Source of the DNA: Blastomyces gilchristii SLH14081
Lineage: Eukaryota > Ascomycota > Eurotiomycetes > Onygenales > Ajellomycetaceae
Length of the DNA: 64,000 nucleotides
Assembly: GCF_000003855.2 (NCBI RefSeq)
Contig: NW_003101665.1
Span: forward strand, 786,828-850,827
Reading direction: 5' to 3'
The position numbers and the translations under genes were made by a program. Positions 34,688 through 46,900 of the stretch are shown piece by piece. The notes under the pieces are model-generated. The model saw only the letters and a program-made list of their open reading frames with translations, was not told where the DNA came from and searched no databases. The number at the start of each line of letters is the position of its first letter. Position 1 is the first letter of the stretch.

Positions 34688-37673
34688 AACTGGAAAGGGA
34701 ATTATAATAAAGGACCCACGAAATATGATATAACCCAGTTGTGGGATTAGTGGTAAGACAAGGAAAAATGATATTTAATAGGAAAGTAGCATATAAAAAG
34801 GAGATGGACCGTTGCCGGTGTTACGCTTTTTCTAACAGTTTAGAACAGAAGGAAGGACGACTATCAAAGCGCCTTCTGGCCTTGAGTGATATAATAATAT
34901 GAGAACAATATATAATGAAACAAAAGGAGAAACGGGTATATCAGAGCAGGAAAAACAAGATCACATCAAGGGGGGAAGGACTTTCTAGGGCGAGCGGGTA
35001 GGTGGGCGCTTCGAGATATATGTAGACTTGGTGTTTGGGAATTAACGCTGTGTGCGAAGGGGGGGGGGATGGATGGAACGGCGGCGGGGGCGACTCGGGA
35101 ACGGCTGGGTGTATGTATATAGTTACTTGTACCACTTCCATAACAAACAAAGCTTATGTGCTGGGGGGGAAAAACATCGGTACTTCCAACATACCTACCG
35201 TACCGTACCCGGAATACCCCCAACCCCAAGGACAAAATGTTTCCCTAACCCCCCCATCTGCACGTTTCGCCCGGAGGTTTCTGGTCGTAAGGGGGGGGCC
35301 CATGGATGTGACTGAGCAAAAGCATGGCGGGAAGCGAGTTGACGGAGTGACCTCACCACCCGACATACATTTGTAACTAGTGTAACTAGTTACCGGGTGC
35401 ATCACTGTGAAGAAAGTCACTCTCGACTCCTACAGGCTGGAGGTACCTCTAGCCGGCGCAGGTTAAAACAATTTAGGTGCATTATCTGGACGACAGGAAG
35501 GGGACGGCCGGGCCCCCCCCCCAGCCAGCCCACTTGCCAGTTGCAACACGGGCGTTGAGTGATGTGATGGCGCTGATTCGGAAGGGGATATTGGGGGGGA
35601 ATATTGGGGGAGGGGGGGACGAAGGTTAAGAATAGAATTATCCTTGCGAAAATTGAGGATTTAGCGGGATTTTTAGCGGCCGCGAGGGGGGAGACCGACC
35701 CGCATCGACCGACAGCGAGAATGCTCCAATCACCACGCTCCTACAACTCAAGATGCTCGCCGCCGACTGGCTCAACCCTCTCTCTCTTTTGCTCATCTTT
35801 CACCTAAGGGTGGTGGTTCGGCGACAGGGATGCGGGCGTCTGCAGAGACATCACATTCGAGCGCCGGACGGGACATTTCCATTGGCGGGAGCAGTGTTTC
35901 TGTCACTTCTTGGTGCGAAAGGGCTGGCACTTTTGCATCCAGAAGACGAGCGAATGGAAGTCCGTAGAAGGGGCTCGGTTACGCGCCCCAAAAGAAGAAG
36001 AGCAGGAAAAAAAGGAAAAAGAGGTTTGTGTTGTCAGGTTATTGGGTTTGGTGATCTTTTCGCGGTGGGAAACTTTTCTTTTATTTTTTATTTTTTTCTC
36101 TTTGCTTTCTTTCTTTTCTCCCGCTTCCCCCCCCCCCCCTCCTTTGGGAGCAATTTGCTGCTATTTTCGGAGTTGGAACATTGTGTTTCATTATTTATTG
36201 AGGATAAGCAGCGTAATGTAGTTAAGTAACTAGTTATAGAGTAACTATAACTGAAATAGTTGTTAAAGTTATGGGAACAGCAGACCAGAGTTGGATCTCC
36301 CACGATCGATGCTTTGTTATCGATGTCCTCGACGAGAAAGATGACTACTGACTTGACTTGTGAAGAGATCCCTTCATCTGGCGGGCCTACGATTTATGCC
36401 GGGTGTGAAGTCGATTGTTTGACACCGTCTGTTGGACAACAAGAATGAATAACTACTAACTACTACGAAAAACCTTGGAACATACGCTGTAACACAACAA
36501 CGAAACAAGAACCAGAATCACACTCAACGCACCTTTCTCTTTCTAAGTAAATGTACAGTACTTTACTGTACATATACAAAGTAACAGGACAGGCCTGCTG
36601 ACGGTCGCAGAAGAAGAGGCCTGCAGCAAAACTACAGATTCTGACGGGGGGTTAGAGGGTGAAGAAAAAACATACCTAACTAATAACTAGTTAACTAATA
36701 GTTACTAACTACTAGCCAACAAATGGGGGGGCATTAATAATTGTCCAACCCGAGTCTTCTGTACGTACGCAGTAGTAGTTCATGCGCACTTCCGCCGAGT
36801 CCGTTGCCTCCGTCTGGGGCGAAGTTTGGCACGGGTATGCGGTAGGTTATGCTATGCCACCGTGGACCGCATGTACAGATAGATAGATTACTGTACCTAC
36901 CTGTGCATGAAGCATGTATGTGTATGTGTGAATGTGTATGTACCTTGTCAGGCCTGTAGAAGTACTCCGTACATACCATACATACCTTTTGCGCTCTTAT
37001 ATTATTCAGCATAATAGATCCGCTGTTAACTGACAAGGTAGTTAGTTAGTTACTGGTAACTACTTGGCATATACCATATACGGAGGTTCTCTGATGGCAG
37101 CTTACTGCGTAGGTCGTTCCACAAAATGGAGGTTTGGCCGCCCCGTTTTTCAGCGTTATTTAGTTAACTTATATAATTAATTAATTAATTAATTAATTAA
37201 TAATTGCCCGAATCAGGCAAGCAAACCTTTCCCCTCTTTCTATTTTTATCCACTCATCAACAACTTTTCGAATTAATTTGCTGCTCATCCCCCTTCCTAC
37301 AGCGTAACCTCTATAGTCTGTAAGTTGGGGTTGCAGCCAGTCAGAGCGGCTTATTTCCAACGCTGTTTTAAGCCGCAACACTAACTACACGTGACCCAGA
37401 AACCTCGCTGCTTTTGCTTCTAGAGCCCTCACAACGCCAGCTGTGGTTATCGCGATGTTGTATCTCCCTATTCCGCCCATATATACAATAGGATGGCTAG
37501 TGCTCCGTCTCTCAAGATGTATAAATTTGCTGTCTTCCGCTGCTTTGAGCATTTTCTTTCTTTGCATTCCCCTTCCATGCTTCAAGCAGCGGTTATCTTA
37601 TACCCATCTCAAATCCTTTCTAGCAGCAGCGCCTCTTGTTTGAGTCGCCTTCTTTCTCCAATACACCTACAGA
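34688..37673. other. Intergenic region, 3 kb
   Basis: No supportable gene. It has runs of G (35060-35068, 35293-35299, 35606-35623) and C (35514-35522, 36127-36139), GTAC-rich words at 36550-36575, dense TAGTTA/TAACTA words at 36220-37070, and a (TTAA)n tract at about 37168-37200. The open frames at 35753-36229 and nearby are composition-driven. It would contain the promoters of the SAM-PH gene and of the recombinase, and possibly the left edge of any mobile element carried by that recombinase. Confidence 0.5.
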
Positions 37674-40018
37674 ATGTTCTCCCGATGGTCTAAATCTTTG
37701 AAGCCCTCGAAATATTCGAGGGAGAGTCGACGTTGCCAGGAGAAGCTCAGCGATGAGCTCACTCCAGATCAGTACCGCGCGCGGGATACTCTCAGAGTGG
37801 CCAGGTTCCAGGTCACAGGCAAGAAATATGCTGATGCCACTACTGCTTCCATAGATCGTGTCGAGCGTTTCTGGTATCGGTCGGTCCCCTCACCTCGCCG
37901 TATCCATATGCATCACCTGCTAATTATGCCTAAGCAGTCACTATACATTCATGGGCGTTGAGACCTATGGCCACCTCGCTGAAAATGTCGCCGAGCACTT
38001 CCGGGTCTATGCTGACTGGCGATTGAAGAACTTCAATATCACAAAACAAAGCACTATCTGGGTTGAATGGAAATTCCTTCGACTGCTCGTCAAGAGGGAG
38101 ACAGGACGGAAGGTGGATGAATTGATTGGCGAGCAGGTTAGCGAGGTAGAGTCCACACCGATGGACAGTCTCTTCCCATTCTAATCTCTGTTTTCGCAGT
38201 TCATCTTAGGACCTCTGACTGATGAGTATGATTTGGACCTATCAACCAGCTATAAACCGGTAGTGAGCGTGGAGGACCTAATTGCCATCCTTCACTACCA
38301 CTGGTGTGTTGATACTGCCTCTGTCACGCATGAGCGATACACCCTACAGAATGCGCTACTGATGTTATTCATTGCCTACACCTCGGCACGGCCTGGAGCA
38401 CTGATCGAGAGTGGTTGTCTCCGTGGGTCCAATGAGGCGCTCTGCTACAAGGACATCGCGCTGCGTGTGGTTCCAAACCCAGATCAACCAGAACGCCATT
38501 TGCTCGTGATGGAAGTTTCCCTACTATTTATGAAAGGGAAGCGAGGCAAATCACAACCGTGAGCCCCCCACCCCACCGCAAGTATCTTACCTTCCGGAAA
38601 ACTAAAAGCAATTTGAAAGGACAACATATATTTTCCATGAGCGAGACGATAACCTCGCACTTTGCCCTGTCTCTCACTTCATTGCCCTGGCACTAGCCGA
38701 CGATGCATTTGAAGCGAGAGGCATTGTCTCAGTCGAAGATATACTCCGTGTTCGAGTGCCAGCACACCGGAATAGTCTACACCTGAAGTGGAAGGCTGAC
38801 ATGCTTGATGTTCCGGTATTTCGCCGAGCCATGCACACAGCGGAGGGGGTTCGAATCTCCCCAGATAAAGCCCTACCGTACGACATATTAAACCAGTATC
38901 TTCAACGGCTAGGACGCAATGCGGGGTTTGAGAATAAGCTGACGCCATATTGCATCAGGCGAGGAACTGCGAATGCAGTTGATAGTGAGTCTTATCGATG
39001 CCATCTGCACCGTTCCACCGCGACATACTGATTTTCTCACGTGCTTCAGCTGTTGCAACTCCGAGTGAACGTAACCAAATCATGGGCCACTCCCGAGCAG
39101 ATATCTTCGAACGCTACTATATCTCAATGAAAGTCAAGCGGGATGTGCAGTCCGCCTATCTTGGCTGCCCTCCCAAAGAGTCCATCATCCGCACAGTTGG
39201 ACGCTTCAGCCTAACCCGTGATCCCCGTGCTCCAAAGGAGCTAGGGAGTGAGCACAAGGAAGCGATAGAGCAGGATCCACAACTGATCAAATTGCGTAAT
39301 CGACATCTTTCGCTAAAGAAGCTGATGGAGAGAAAATATGGATCAGTTTCAAAAGCCAGGAGCAGTGACCTGCATCGCCAATACACCGAGCTTGGGGAGG
39401 AGATCAAGGACAAGCGACAATATCTCCACCGCGAAGCATTCGACCGCTTGAGAGAGGATTTTTTTTGCAACGATCGACACGATTGAGATTGAGAGGCAGC
39501 TTTTGGGGCTGTCTTTCAGCAACGAGCTCCAGGTCGAGGACCCAAAGAATGTGCAATTTGTTTTCAAAGAACGAAAACGGCTCTCACAGAACCTATTTCG
39601 ATCCTCGGATTGTAGGGTAGAAGACCATACGGAGATCTATGCCCGCCGAGTGCAGACCATTCAAGACTGGGTTTCACTCTGCAGCTTACGCGAAGGACCA
39701 CGCAAGCGAAGAGCTGCATCTGCAGACTCTGGAATCGATCTTGCATTCGATGAGATCATCGACGCGGATACCTTTCCCGCCCTGTGCCCTGGTACTCAAT
39801 GTCTCTTCTGCCTTGGAGATGACCAGCTTCCGCTTTCTGGGCGCATCTATTCCTTTTCACGTCCCGATCATCTCCGAAGACACGTTCAAGATTGCCACTT
39901 CCGTTATCTGGACGCCACCGCTCCTCTGTGGTGCCCTCACCCATCGTGCTTAGAGCTTCTAGATGGTGTGCAGGACTTTCAGGGACACGCTCTTCAAGTT
40001 CACAACGTGTACATTTGA
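37674..40018 (+). pseudogene. DUF3435 tyrosine recombinase, Starship captain-like, one frameshift
   Basis: Five exons, 37674-37879, 37938-38136, 38200-38558, 38620-38984 and 39050-40018, join in frame apart from one base and would give about 698 residues. The family (DUF3435, PF11917) contains the YR recombinases that move giant Starship elements; members are often misannotated as FluG-domain proteins. Candidate catalytic residues are the Arg in TSARPGAL, the Arg pair in YCIRRG, the His in IMGH and the Tyr pair in FERYY. Conserved AYLG and LTRDPRAP blocks follow. The C-terminal third carries two C2H2-like fingers (CLFC...H, CPHPSC...H). At 39459-39466 a run of eight T where seven keep frame makes an early stop at 39484-39486; the same protein resumes in the next frame. 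Either a recent inactivation or a homopolymer sequencing error explains this. The gene reads toward the repeat block 1.6 kb downstream. Confidence 0.8.
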
Positions 40019-40436
40019 AGAATACTCCATTGAGTTTTGAGAGCATGTTTCTCCTTCTAGGACGCGTGAAAACACCAAACTAGCCTGGCAAGCCCATGGT
40101 CCTCACTGCTGCGGCGTATTTATTCCACAATGCGGAAGCGTTGACAGTCATTACCAAGCTCTGCAGAATGATGATGTTCTATTAAATCGAAATAAAATAG
40201 AAGCAGTTATCTCAAAGAGATTGATCTAAGTGTGCGACGGTTTGTTGCTAGTTCGCGAAGGACGTCTCTTGAGTCTGTTAAAATCCAACTTCGTATATAA
40301 TAAGGAACTGTATAGGCGTAGGCCCAGGACTAACTAATGTCCTCGTCTCATGACGGCCATGAACAAAGGGTTAAAAGACGGTTTGATTTTCCAGAATTAA
40401 AGGTCCAAAGCATTTTCCTGCCCCTTCCTCAAGACA

Positions 40437-41053
40437 CTAGGGTTTCAAGTTCTCAGTCCATTCTTCATAATATCTTCTCCATTTTATTACCATGGCCATG
40501 GCTTCAGTGTCATTTGACATATCTTCCATCCACAATTCACTTTCATTCGACCTGCCTAGAATCTTCGGGGCCAACGCGATACTAAGCTCCCTCACCCTCC
40601 CCAACTACCGAAAAGCATCTAAGTACAAGGGTAAGAAGTTGCGGATAAGTTCAATACTTCCGGGGCGCTTGCACCAAAACCACAACGAATCGAGACAAAA
40701 ATGGAGTTTGATGAGGTTGGAACCACGAAGATGTGATGCAACCAGCTGAATATTTTCGAGGATGGGCCCATGCCATCCCGAATTATCAACAGATATATCC
40801 AGTTTAACAGTAAATTGTTTAAACCTTTGCCAGGAACCAGTTTGAATTGAGTGGCATTTTCTTCCCAAGATGTACACATCCTTGCCAGACAGGAAGATAT
40901 TGCAGACGAGTTTTCGGTAGAGGATATCAGTTGCGTCCTCAAAAATCCGGCTATTCAGACGCGCCACTTTCAGAAAGCTGTAATTTGTGTAAAAAATCGC
41001 ATAGCTGCTCTGATATTCGTCAAGATGAGAAAATATGGAGGTGTTGGTGGCAT
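40437..41053 (-). pseudogene. Broken F-box-like gene remnant
   Basis: On the minus strand an ATG at 41053 opens a frame that stops at 40970. The neighbouring frame then carries VARLNSRIFEDATDILY, typical of fungal F-box/2EXR-like proteins where a hydrophobic block precedes the NRxIxxEAxxILY-like motif. That frame runs to an in-frame TAG at 40605-40607 and continues open beyond it (GRVRELSIAL...) to TAG at 40437. So one frameshift near 40970 and one nonsense codon, consistent with CAG to TAG or TGG to TAG, break the gene. An intron could explain the shift but not the stop. Family assignment is tentative. Confidence 0.5.
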
Positions 41054-41323
41054 GGTGGGTTCTGAATTGGAATCATTCTGGGAAGATATGACTCTGACTT
41101 GTAGAGGACGAAAAGTGCCTAATGAAACAGCCTAGGAAGATGTACGCCCAGCCTAGCGAATATATCCGGGTTGAAGTGAAGGTTGCATATAAATCGCGTC
41201 GATGGGAGCCCATGCACACATAAATCAGAGGGACGGGGAAATGGGGAAGAAAAGGACGACAGAAGAAAAAAATGGTGCGTATGCCTGTTCCTCCGGTCTT
41301 GGAGGGTAAAATAAGCGGGAAAA

Positions 41324-41640
41324 CTAGCACGATAACACATCAACCTCTTTGAAGTTTGCCTTCCATTGATGCCGTCTTTGCCTGTGAATCTTGCCGTCTC
41401 CAAAAGACTGCTGTCGCTTCTTGTTTGGGGAGAGGCCTTGGAGTGGTGGCCTGAGATTGGGGGCCAGGAGGCGAGAGCGCTCAAGGTCGACCAGCATCGC
41501 CCGCTGCCGCTCGCGGTTCCACAAGATGTTCGGCTCGCGAACGTCGTTGTGTTCCACCCCCTCCTGGCGGATCTCTTCCACTGAACGGCGGATCTCTCTG
41601 TTTAGGTCCGGGTTAATTATCTTTTTAAGTTCTATAATTT
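41324..41640 (-). pseudogene. Kinase-like domain fragment, N terminus lost
   Basis: The minus-strand frame ending at 41324 carries GVEHNDVREPNILW followed by MLVDLERS. In fungal kinase-like (APH/PKL-type) proteins these correspond to the catalytic loop (H-x-D-x4-N) and the DFG-position strand. Similar sequence can be followed rightward to about 41640, where retroelement sequence begins, so the N-terminal lobe and the start codon are missing. The residual C-terminal tail is Lys/Arg-rich. I treat it as a fragment truncated at the edge of the AT-rich block. Confidence 0.6.
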
Positions 41641-42628
41641 CTTATAAGACAATTAACATGACCTTCTTCTACATGCAGAGATTGCTATTAATAGTCAAGA
41701 TGCTATCTCAACAGATGTAAGCCTGTTCTTTCTTACACACAGTTATCACATGAAAGTATTGAATCTTCTAGAAATCATACATTTCACACTGAATCTCTGC
41801 AGTTCAATTCAGATCACTGATAATATAGTAATGAAGCTCTGAGATGTCTGTGACTGAGTAGAGGCCTTCATGACAATCATGAAACAAGATTAAAAGAATC
41901 AAATCAATATTCACTGAGATTTCATTAAGTAATATAAGATAGAAGACTTGATATAATTAAATCTTAAGAATATACAGACTACACATTCATTTTATACACT
42001 GAATTATTATCATATCAAGTATAAAGTGATAGAAGTTCTAGATAGTCATAACTACTATCTTAGTATATTATCAAAGATTTATAATATCTTTCATACAAGC
42101 TTGCTCTGCTATGCTATCACTGATCTGTTTTCTTCTTAACTGATTTTCAACTAACAGCTGTCAGAGATCATAGAAGAAGATAATAAACTTGAATAAGAGA
42201 TTGAAGATATTCTTGATAAGAGACTTTACAGCTGCAGCTAATAATATTTTATAAAATAAGTCAGCTATAATTATCTGATCTGAACTCTGAGTTCTGTATT
42301 ATCTGAGATTACAGCTCTTGACTGATGAAAACTATACATGATTAGAAAAGAAGAAGACTAATATAACAGACTATGTCTGATTATTATATAGACTATTTCA
42401 TTATAGCTCATAGATTTCACTGAAAGCTCTGATTCTCAGTTAAAAAACTCACAGAATTTCTATTCTTCTGTTCTGAAGCTTCACTGTGTATATACTGTGT
42501 ATATGTATAAATATTCATTCTGATCACTGATTCTTATACTTTCTCTTTCTTTTTCTTCTTTAACATTTTTTACTTTGTTATATAAGATCTATATATTATA
42601 CTAATCTATTCAGTGTAGATCTCTTACA
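41630..42628 (+). mobile_element. 3' end of a gypsy element (copy A)
   Basis: The plus strand carries a decayed integrase C terminus (an ...FFLTHG...-like block near 41725, a VGDLVWL-like block near 41965) followed by an LTR. The element lacks its 5' part. It is a reverse-complement relative of 43844 to about 44900, the 3' end of the minus-strand gypsy copy B. Confidence 0.7.
42362..42628 (+). repeat. LTR of copy A
   Basis: A 267-bp LTR, from TATAACAGACTATG (originally TG...) to CTCTTACA. It aligns as reverse complement to the 303-bp LTRs at 43844-44146 and 57584-57886, with an internal deletion of about 35 bp. Confidence 0.75.
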
Positions 42629-42829
42629 AGTATTAAAACTGATAATTTATCTGCACTAAGTTTCTGCTTATATGAATATTCATGACAATGAATTGACTGA
42701 TTCAGCAGTAAAAAAGAGTTCAGAATTAAGCAGATCTATTCAAAAAGCAGTATTCTGATCTTTTATAAAGAGAAAGATAAAAGAATCTTATCTAAATAAG
42801 TGAAATAAAAGCTGATAGAAATAAAAGAA

Positions 42830-43185
42830 GAGTATATATTATTCAAGATTTAAGATAAAATCAAAGTGAAAATCTTGTTCAATTAAATGTAAAAAGAAAA
42901 TATTCTTATCTATAATTCAGCTGAAACTAGAACATGGTTATTTCAAATTCTATATACAAAGATTTAATGATAGATTTGATTCAATAGAATGCTTATTCTG
43001 CAATGCAAATGAAAATTCTGAGCATTTTATAATGCATTATGTATTATATAATAGTCTCAGAGTCAGATTGAAGAAGAAGTATGATTTAAATCAATTAAAT
43101 ATAAGGTTCTTATTCTCAACTGAGACAGGAATTAAATACTTAATAGACTTTCTATCAGAAACTCAAGCAGTTATAAAAAAATAAC
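42830..43185 (+). mobile_element. Non-LTR retrotransposon 3' fragment
   Basis: A frame from about 42978 gives C-x2-C-x8-H-x4-H spacing (ECLFC...SEHFIMH) followed by a Leu/Arg-rich stretch and a FLSETQA-like end. This matches the zinc-like C-terminal region of fungal LINE (Tad-type) reverse transcriptases. Only the 3' end is recognisable. It lies between the two inverted gypsy ends. From 43186 to 43838 I see nothing identifiable. Confidence 0.55.
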
Positions 43186-43843
43186 TGAATTCAGAAGTAT
43201 CTGAATATGAAAAGATGAAAATTGATTAGATATAGTCTGTTAAAACAGCTATATACTATCTTTTAATAATTTTATTTTATTATAGTCTCTTTTTACTGTA
43301 CTTGTTCTTTTCTGCTCTTTTCTCTTTATCTATTTAATATGTCTATCTTTAAGACTATGTTCTCATTTCCTTTGTCATCATATTTTTAAATAATTTCAAA
43401 GTATCAGAAGGTGTTGAAATACTGTAATTTGTAAACAGTTTTTATATTCAGAGCTGGAATTTTCTGATTTTACATATCTGAAATTGATAAATGTATAATA
43501 GTTGACTTTATGAATATAGAAAAAACTCTGAACTAAAAGTTCTTAGGTAGATATTATAGTCTCTGACTGTATATATCTATAATTGAAGAATAATAATAAT
43601 AATAATAAGATCTTTTGAAAAACATCTTTTACTCTGATATATAAGTTATTTCTCCGTTATATTAATTGTTTATTGATAGATTTAATTTATATCAGAATAT
43701 GTATTAAAACTTAATAAGTTTTTATATAATTTCTGCACTAAGTGCTGTTAAGTACTTAAAGTGAAATAATATTTTTACTCTAACTCTCAGTTCTTATAGT
43801 ATTAATTTTTCTAACACTATTACTGTATTATTATATAACTTAT

Positions 43844-44146
43844 TATAAGAGGCCTACGCTGAATAGATCAGTATAATATATAGATCTTATATAATAAAGT
43901 GAAAAATGTTAAAGAAGAAAAGAAAAGAGAAAGTATGAGAATCAGTGATTAAAGTGAATATTTATACATATACATAATAGTGTACACAGTGAAGCTTCAG
44001 AGTGAAAGAATAGAAATTTCATGAATTTTTCAGCTGACAATTAATGATCAAGAATAATCAGAAATGACTGAGAATCAGAGCTTTCAGCAGAATCTATGAA
44101 GTGTAGTGAAATAGTCTATATAATTGATCAGACATAGTCTGTTATA
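43844..44146 (-). repeat. 3' LTR of element B
   Basis: 303 bp. On the minus strand it starts TATAACAGACTATG (TG mutated to TA) and ends CCTCTTATA (CA mutated to TA). It is a direct repeat of 57584-57886, with equal length and mainly transition differences. Confidence 0.85.
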
Positions 44147-46399
44147 TTAATCTTCTTCTTTTCTGATTATATATAGTTTCTATCAGTCAAGAGCTGCAGT
44201 CTCAGATAATATAAAACTCAGAGTTCAGATTAGATGATTATAGCTAACTCATTTTACAAGATATTATCAGCTGTAGCTGTGAGACCTCTTATTAAGAATA
44301 TTCTCAATCTCTTACTCAAGTTCATTATCTTCTTCTATAATTTCTGATGACTGCCAGTTGAAAGTCAGTTGAGAAGAGAATGAGTCAGTGATAGTATAAT
44401 AAAACAAGCTTATATAAAACATATCATGAATCTCTGATAATATATTAAGATAGTAGTTATAACTATCTAGAATCTCTATCACTTTATACTTGATATAACA
44501 GTAATTCAGTGTATGAGATGAGTATGTAATCTATATATTCTTAAGATTCAATCACATCAGATCTTCTATCTTATATTGCTTAGTAAGATCTTAATAAATA
44601 TTGATTTAATTCTCTTAATCTTATTTAGTACTTATTATAAAGGCTTCTGCTCAGTTATGAGTATCTTAGAGCTTTGTTACTATATTATCAGTAATCTGAA
44701 TTAAACTGTGAGAGTTCAGTGTGAACTGTGTGATTTCTAGAAGATTTAACACTTTCATGTAATATCTGTATGTAGAAAAGAATGAGCTTATACCTGTTAA
44801 AAGAGTATCTCAGTTATTGATAATGACTTTGATTTGTAAAAGAAGATTATATCAGTCATCTTATAGATAATTACAGAACTTATAAAGATAATTCTTTACT
44901 ATCTGAATTATTCACTCTGATGCATTATCAGTCTCAGAGTGATAGATAGTTGATAAATAGTATATAGTCTTGAGAATTTGACAGATTCTTGTTCAGAGAG
45001 TGCTCATGAATTGACAGTCTTAATTTAATACTATAGATCTCAGTAATTCATGTATCTGATAGAATAGATTCTATAGAAAGACTTCAGTGACTTATTCAGT
45101 ATCTATCTTATTATAAGATTTCAATATTACATCTTTACTTAATTAGTTAATAATAATCAGAATGTTCTTACAATTCTTACTCTCAGAGAGATTAACAGTA
45201 AAGTTAATTATTATATTTTATCAGACTCTATCAGAGATATTAAGTAATTTTAATAGATCTTTTCTACAGTTCTTTCATAAGATGATAGAGAAATAATAAT
45301 TACAATTTTAAATAAAGTGTCTGATACTGTTCAATATCTCAGATCAGTAGAATTCTCAAGAGATTATTCAGTATAGTTATTCATAACTCAGATATTCAGT
45401 TATATATAAATAATGCATCTCTTGCATTATCTGAGTATGTAAGAGTTTAGAGTGAGAGACTCAGTATTATTCATGAAATTATAGAGTATTATTATTATTA
45501 ATTAAGCATTCTGAGATGTTAGTTTTTATACATAGTTCTGAGAAGAATCAGAGTACTTCTTAACATACTGTTTCAATAAGTGCTTGAAGAAGTTTATCAG
45601 CTTGAGCTGTTATATACCACAATTTATTTAGTGTAGATTTGAGAGAAGTTAAGATATCAGTGACAGTTTGAAGAGAGAATGTTTTAAAAGAAGTTGAGAT
45701 GTCAGTGACAGTTCAGAGAGAGAGTGTTCTAATCAGAGAAACATGTATAGTGTTATAAGTGATCTTATTGTAATCAACTAGTATCTTCAGATTCAAGAGT
45801 CAGTATTCTCAGTTTATTTAGCAAGTATCTGCTATATCAGATGACATATCTTACTCTTATTATAAGAAATTATCTGTCATCAAGTTCTGACTGTCAGAAT
45901 AGTAGTGTATTATAAAATAAAAGTAGCTTAGAAACTCAGATTATTATATCTGTTATTCAGTAAGTTTATAGATGATTATAAAGTACTTAAGATTCTTATA
46001 ATCTATGATTATCTCAAATTCAGAGACACTTCACAGTTCAGAGTTTCATTCTTCTAGATAATGTACAATTGTGAGAAGTTTCTTATCATAGATCTCATAA
46101 TTGCATTCAGTGAGACTTAGTTTCTTAGATATAAAGATGCATGATTATAAGATATCTTTATTATTATATTATAATATAGCTTCTTCTATAATATAGTCAG
46201 AGAAATCAGCTTCAATAACTATCTTATAATCAGAATTAAATGTTATCAGCAGAGAGATATTAATGAATATCTTCTTTATTTATATAAATACAGCTTCAGT
46301 ATTCTCTGATCACTGAAATACTGAGTTCTTTTTAATAAGTTTTGTAAGTGATCTTATAATATCTGAGAAGTTTTATATAAATCACTGATAGAAGTTAGT

Positions 46400-46900
46400 A
46401 AATCTGATGAAGCTTTATACACTCTTCACAGTATGTAAAGCTTTTCATTCAAGAATGACAGAGATCTTCTCAGAATTCATTCAAATCTTCTTATCAGCTT
46501 CTATAATAAAATCTAGATACTTTGTACTCTTGACTTTGAAATTATATTTATCAATGTCTATTGATAGTTCAGCTTCTCATAATTATTGTAATACTCTTTA
46601 TATATGTTCTTGATATTCTTTTCTGAACTCATCAGTGAAGATGAGAATATTATTGAGATAAGTTAATATAAATTTATCAAAGAAATCTTAGAGTGCTCAG
46701 TTAATATACTTCTGAAATATACTGAGAGTATTAGTCAGTCTGAAGAGTGTGACTACTTATTCAAAAAGATTATATTATATTTAAAATACTGTAAGTCACT
46801 CATCTTCTTCAGTGATACAGATCTTATGAAACACATCAATGATATCTAGCTTTGTAAACTATTAAGCTTATTCAATGTAAGCTAGAGTTTTATTAATAAG
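46400..46900 (-). pseudogene. Element B reverse transcriptase remnant
   Basis: The minus strand carries LTYLNNILIFTDEF at about 46637-46672, the gypsy RT active-site strand with YLDD changed to YLNN by a G-to-A change, followed by a KEYQEH-like block. Stops interrupt the frame. RNase H and the front of integrase are expected between about 44.9 and 46.3 kb, but I could follow them only in pieces. Confidence 0.7.

Noticed and set aside
38848..38864. GGTTCGAATCT-like tRNA T-arm word
   Set aside because: It lies inside conserved recombinase coding sequence and no tRNA arms pair around it.
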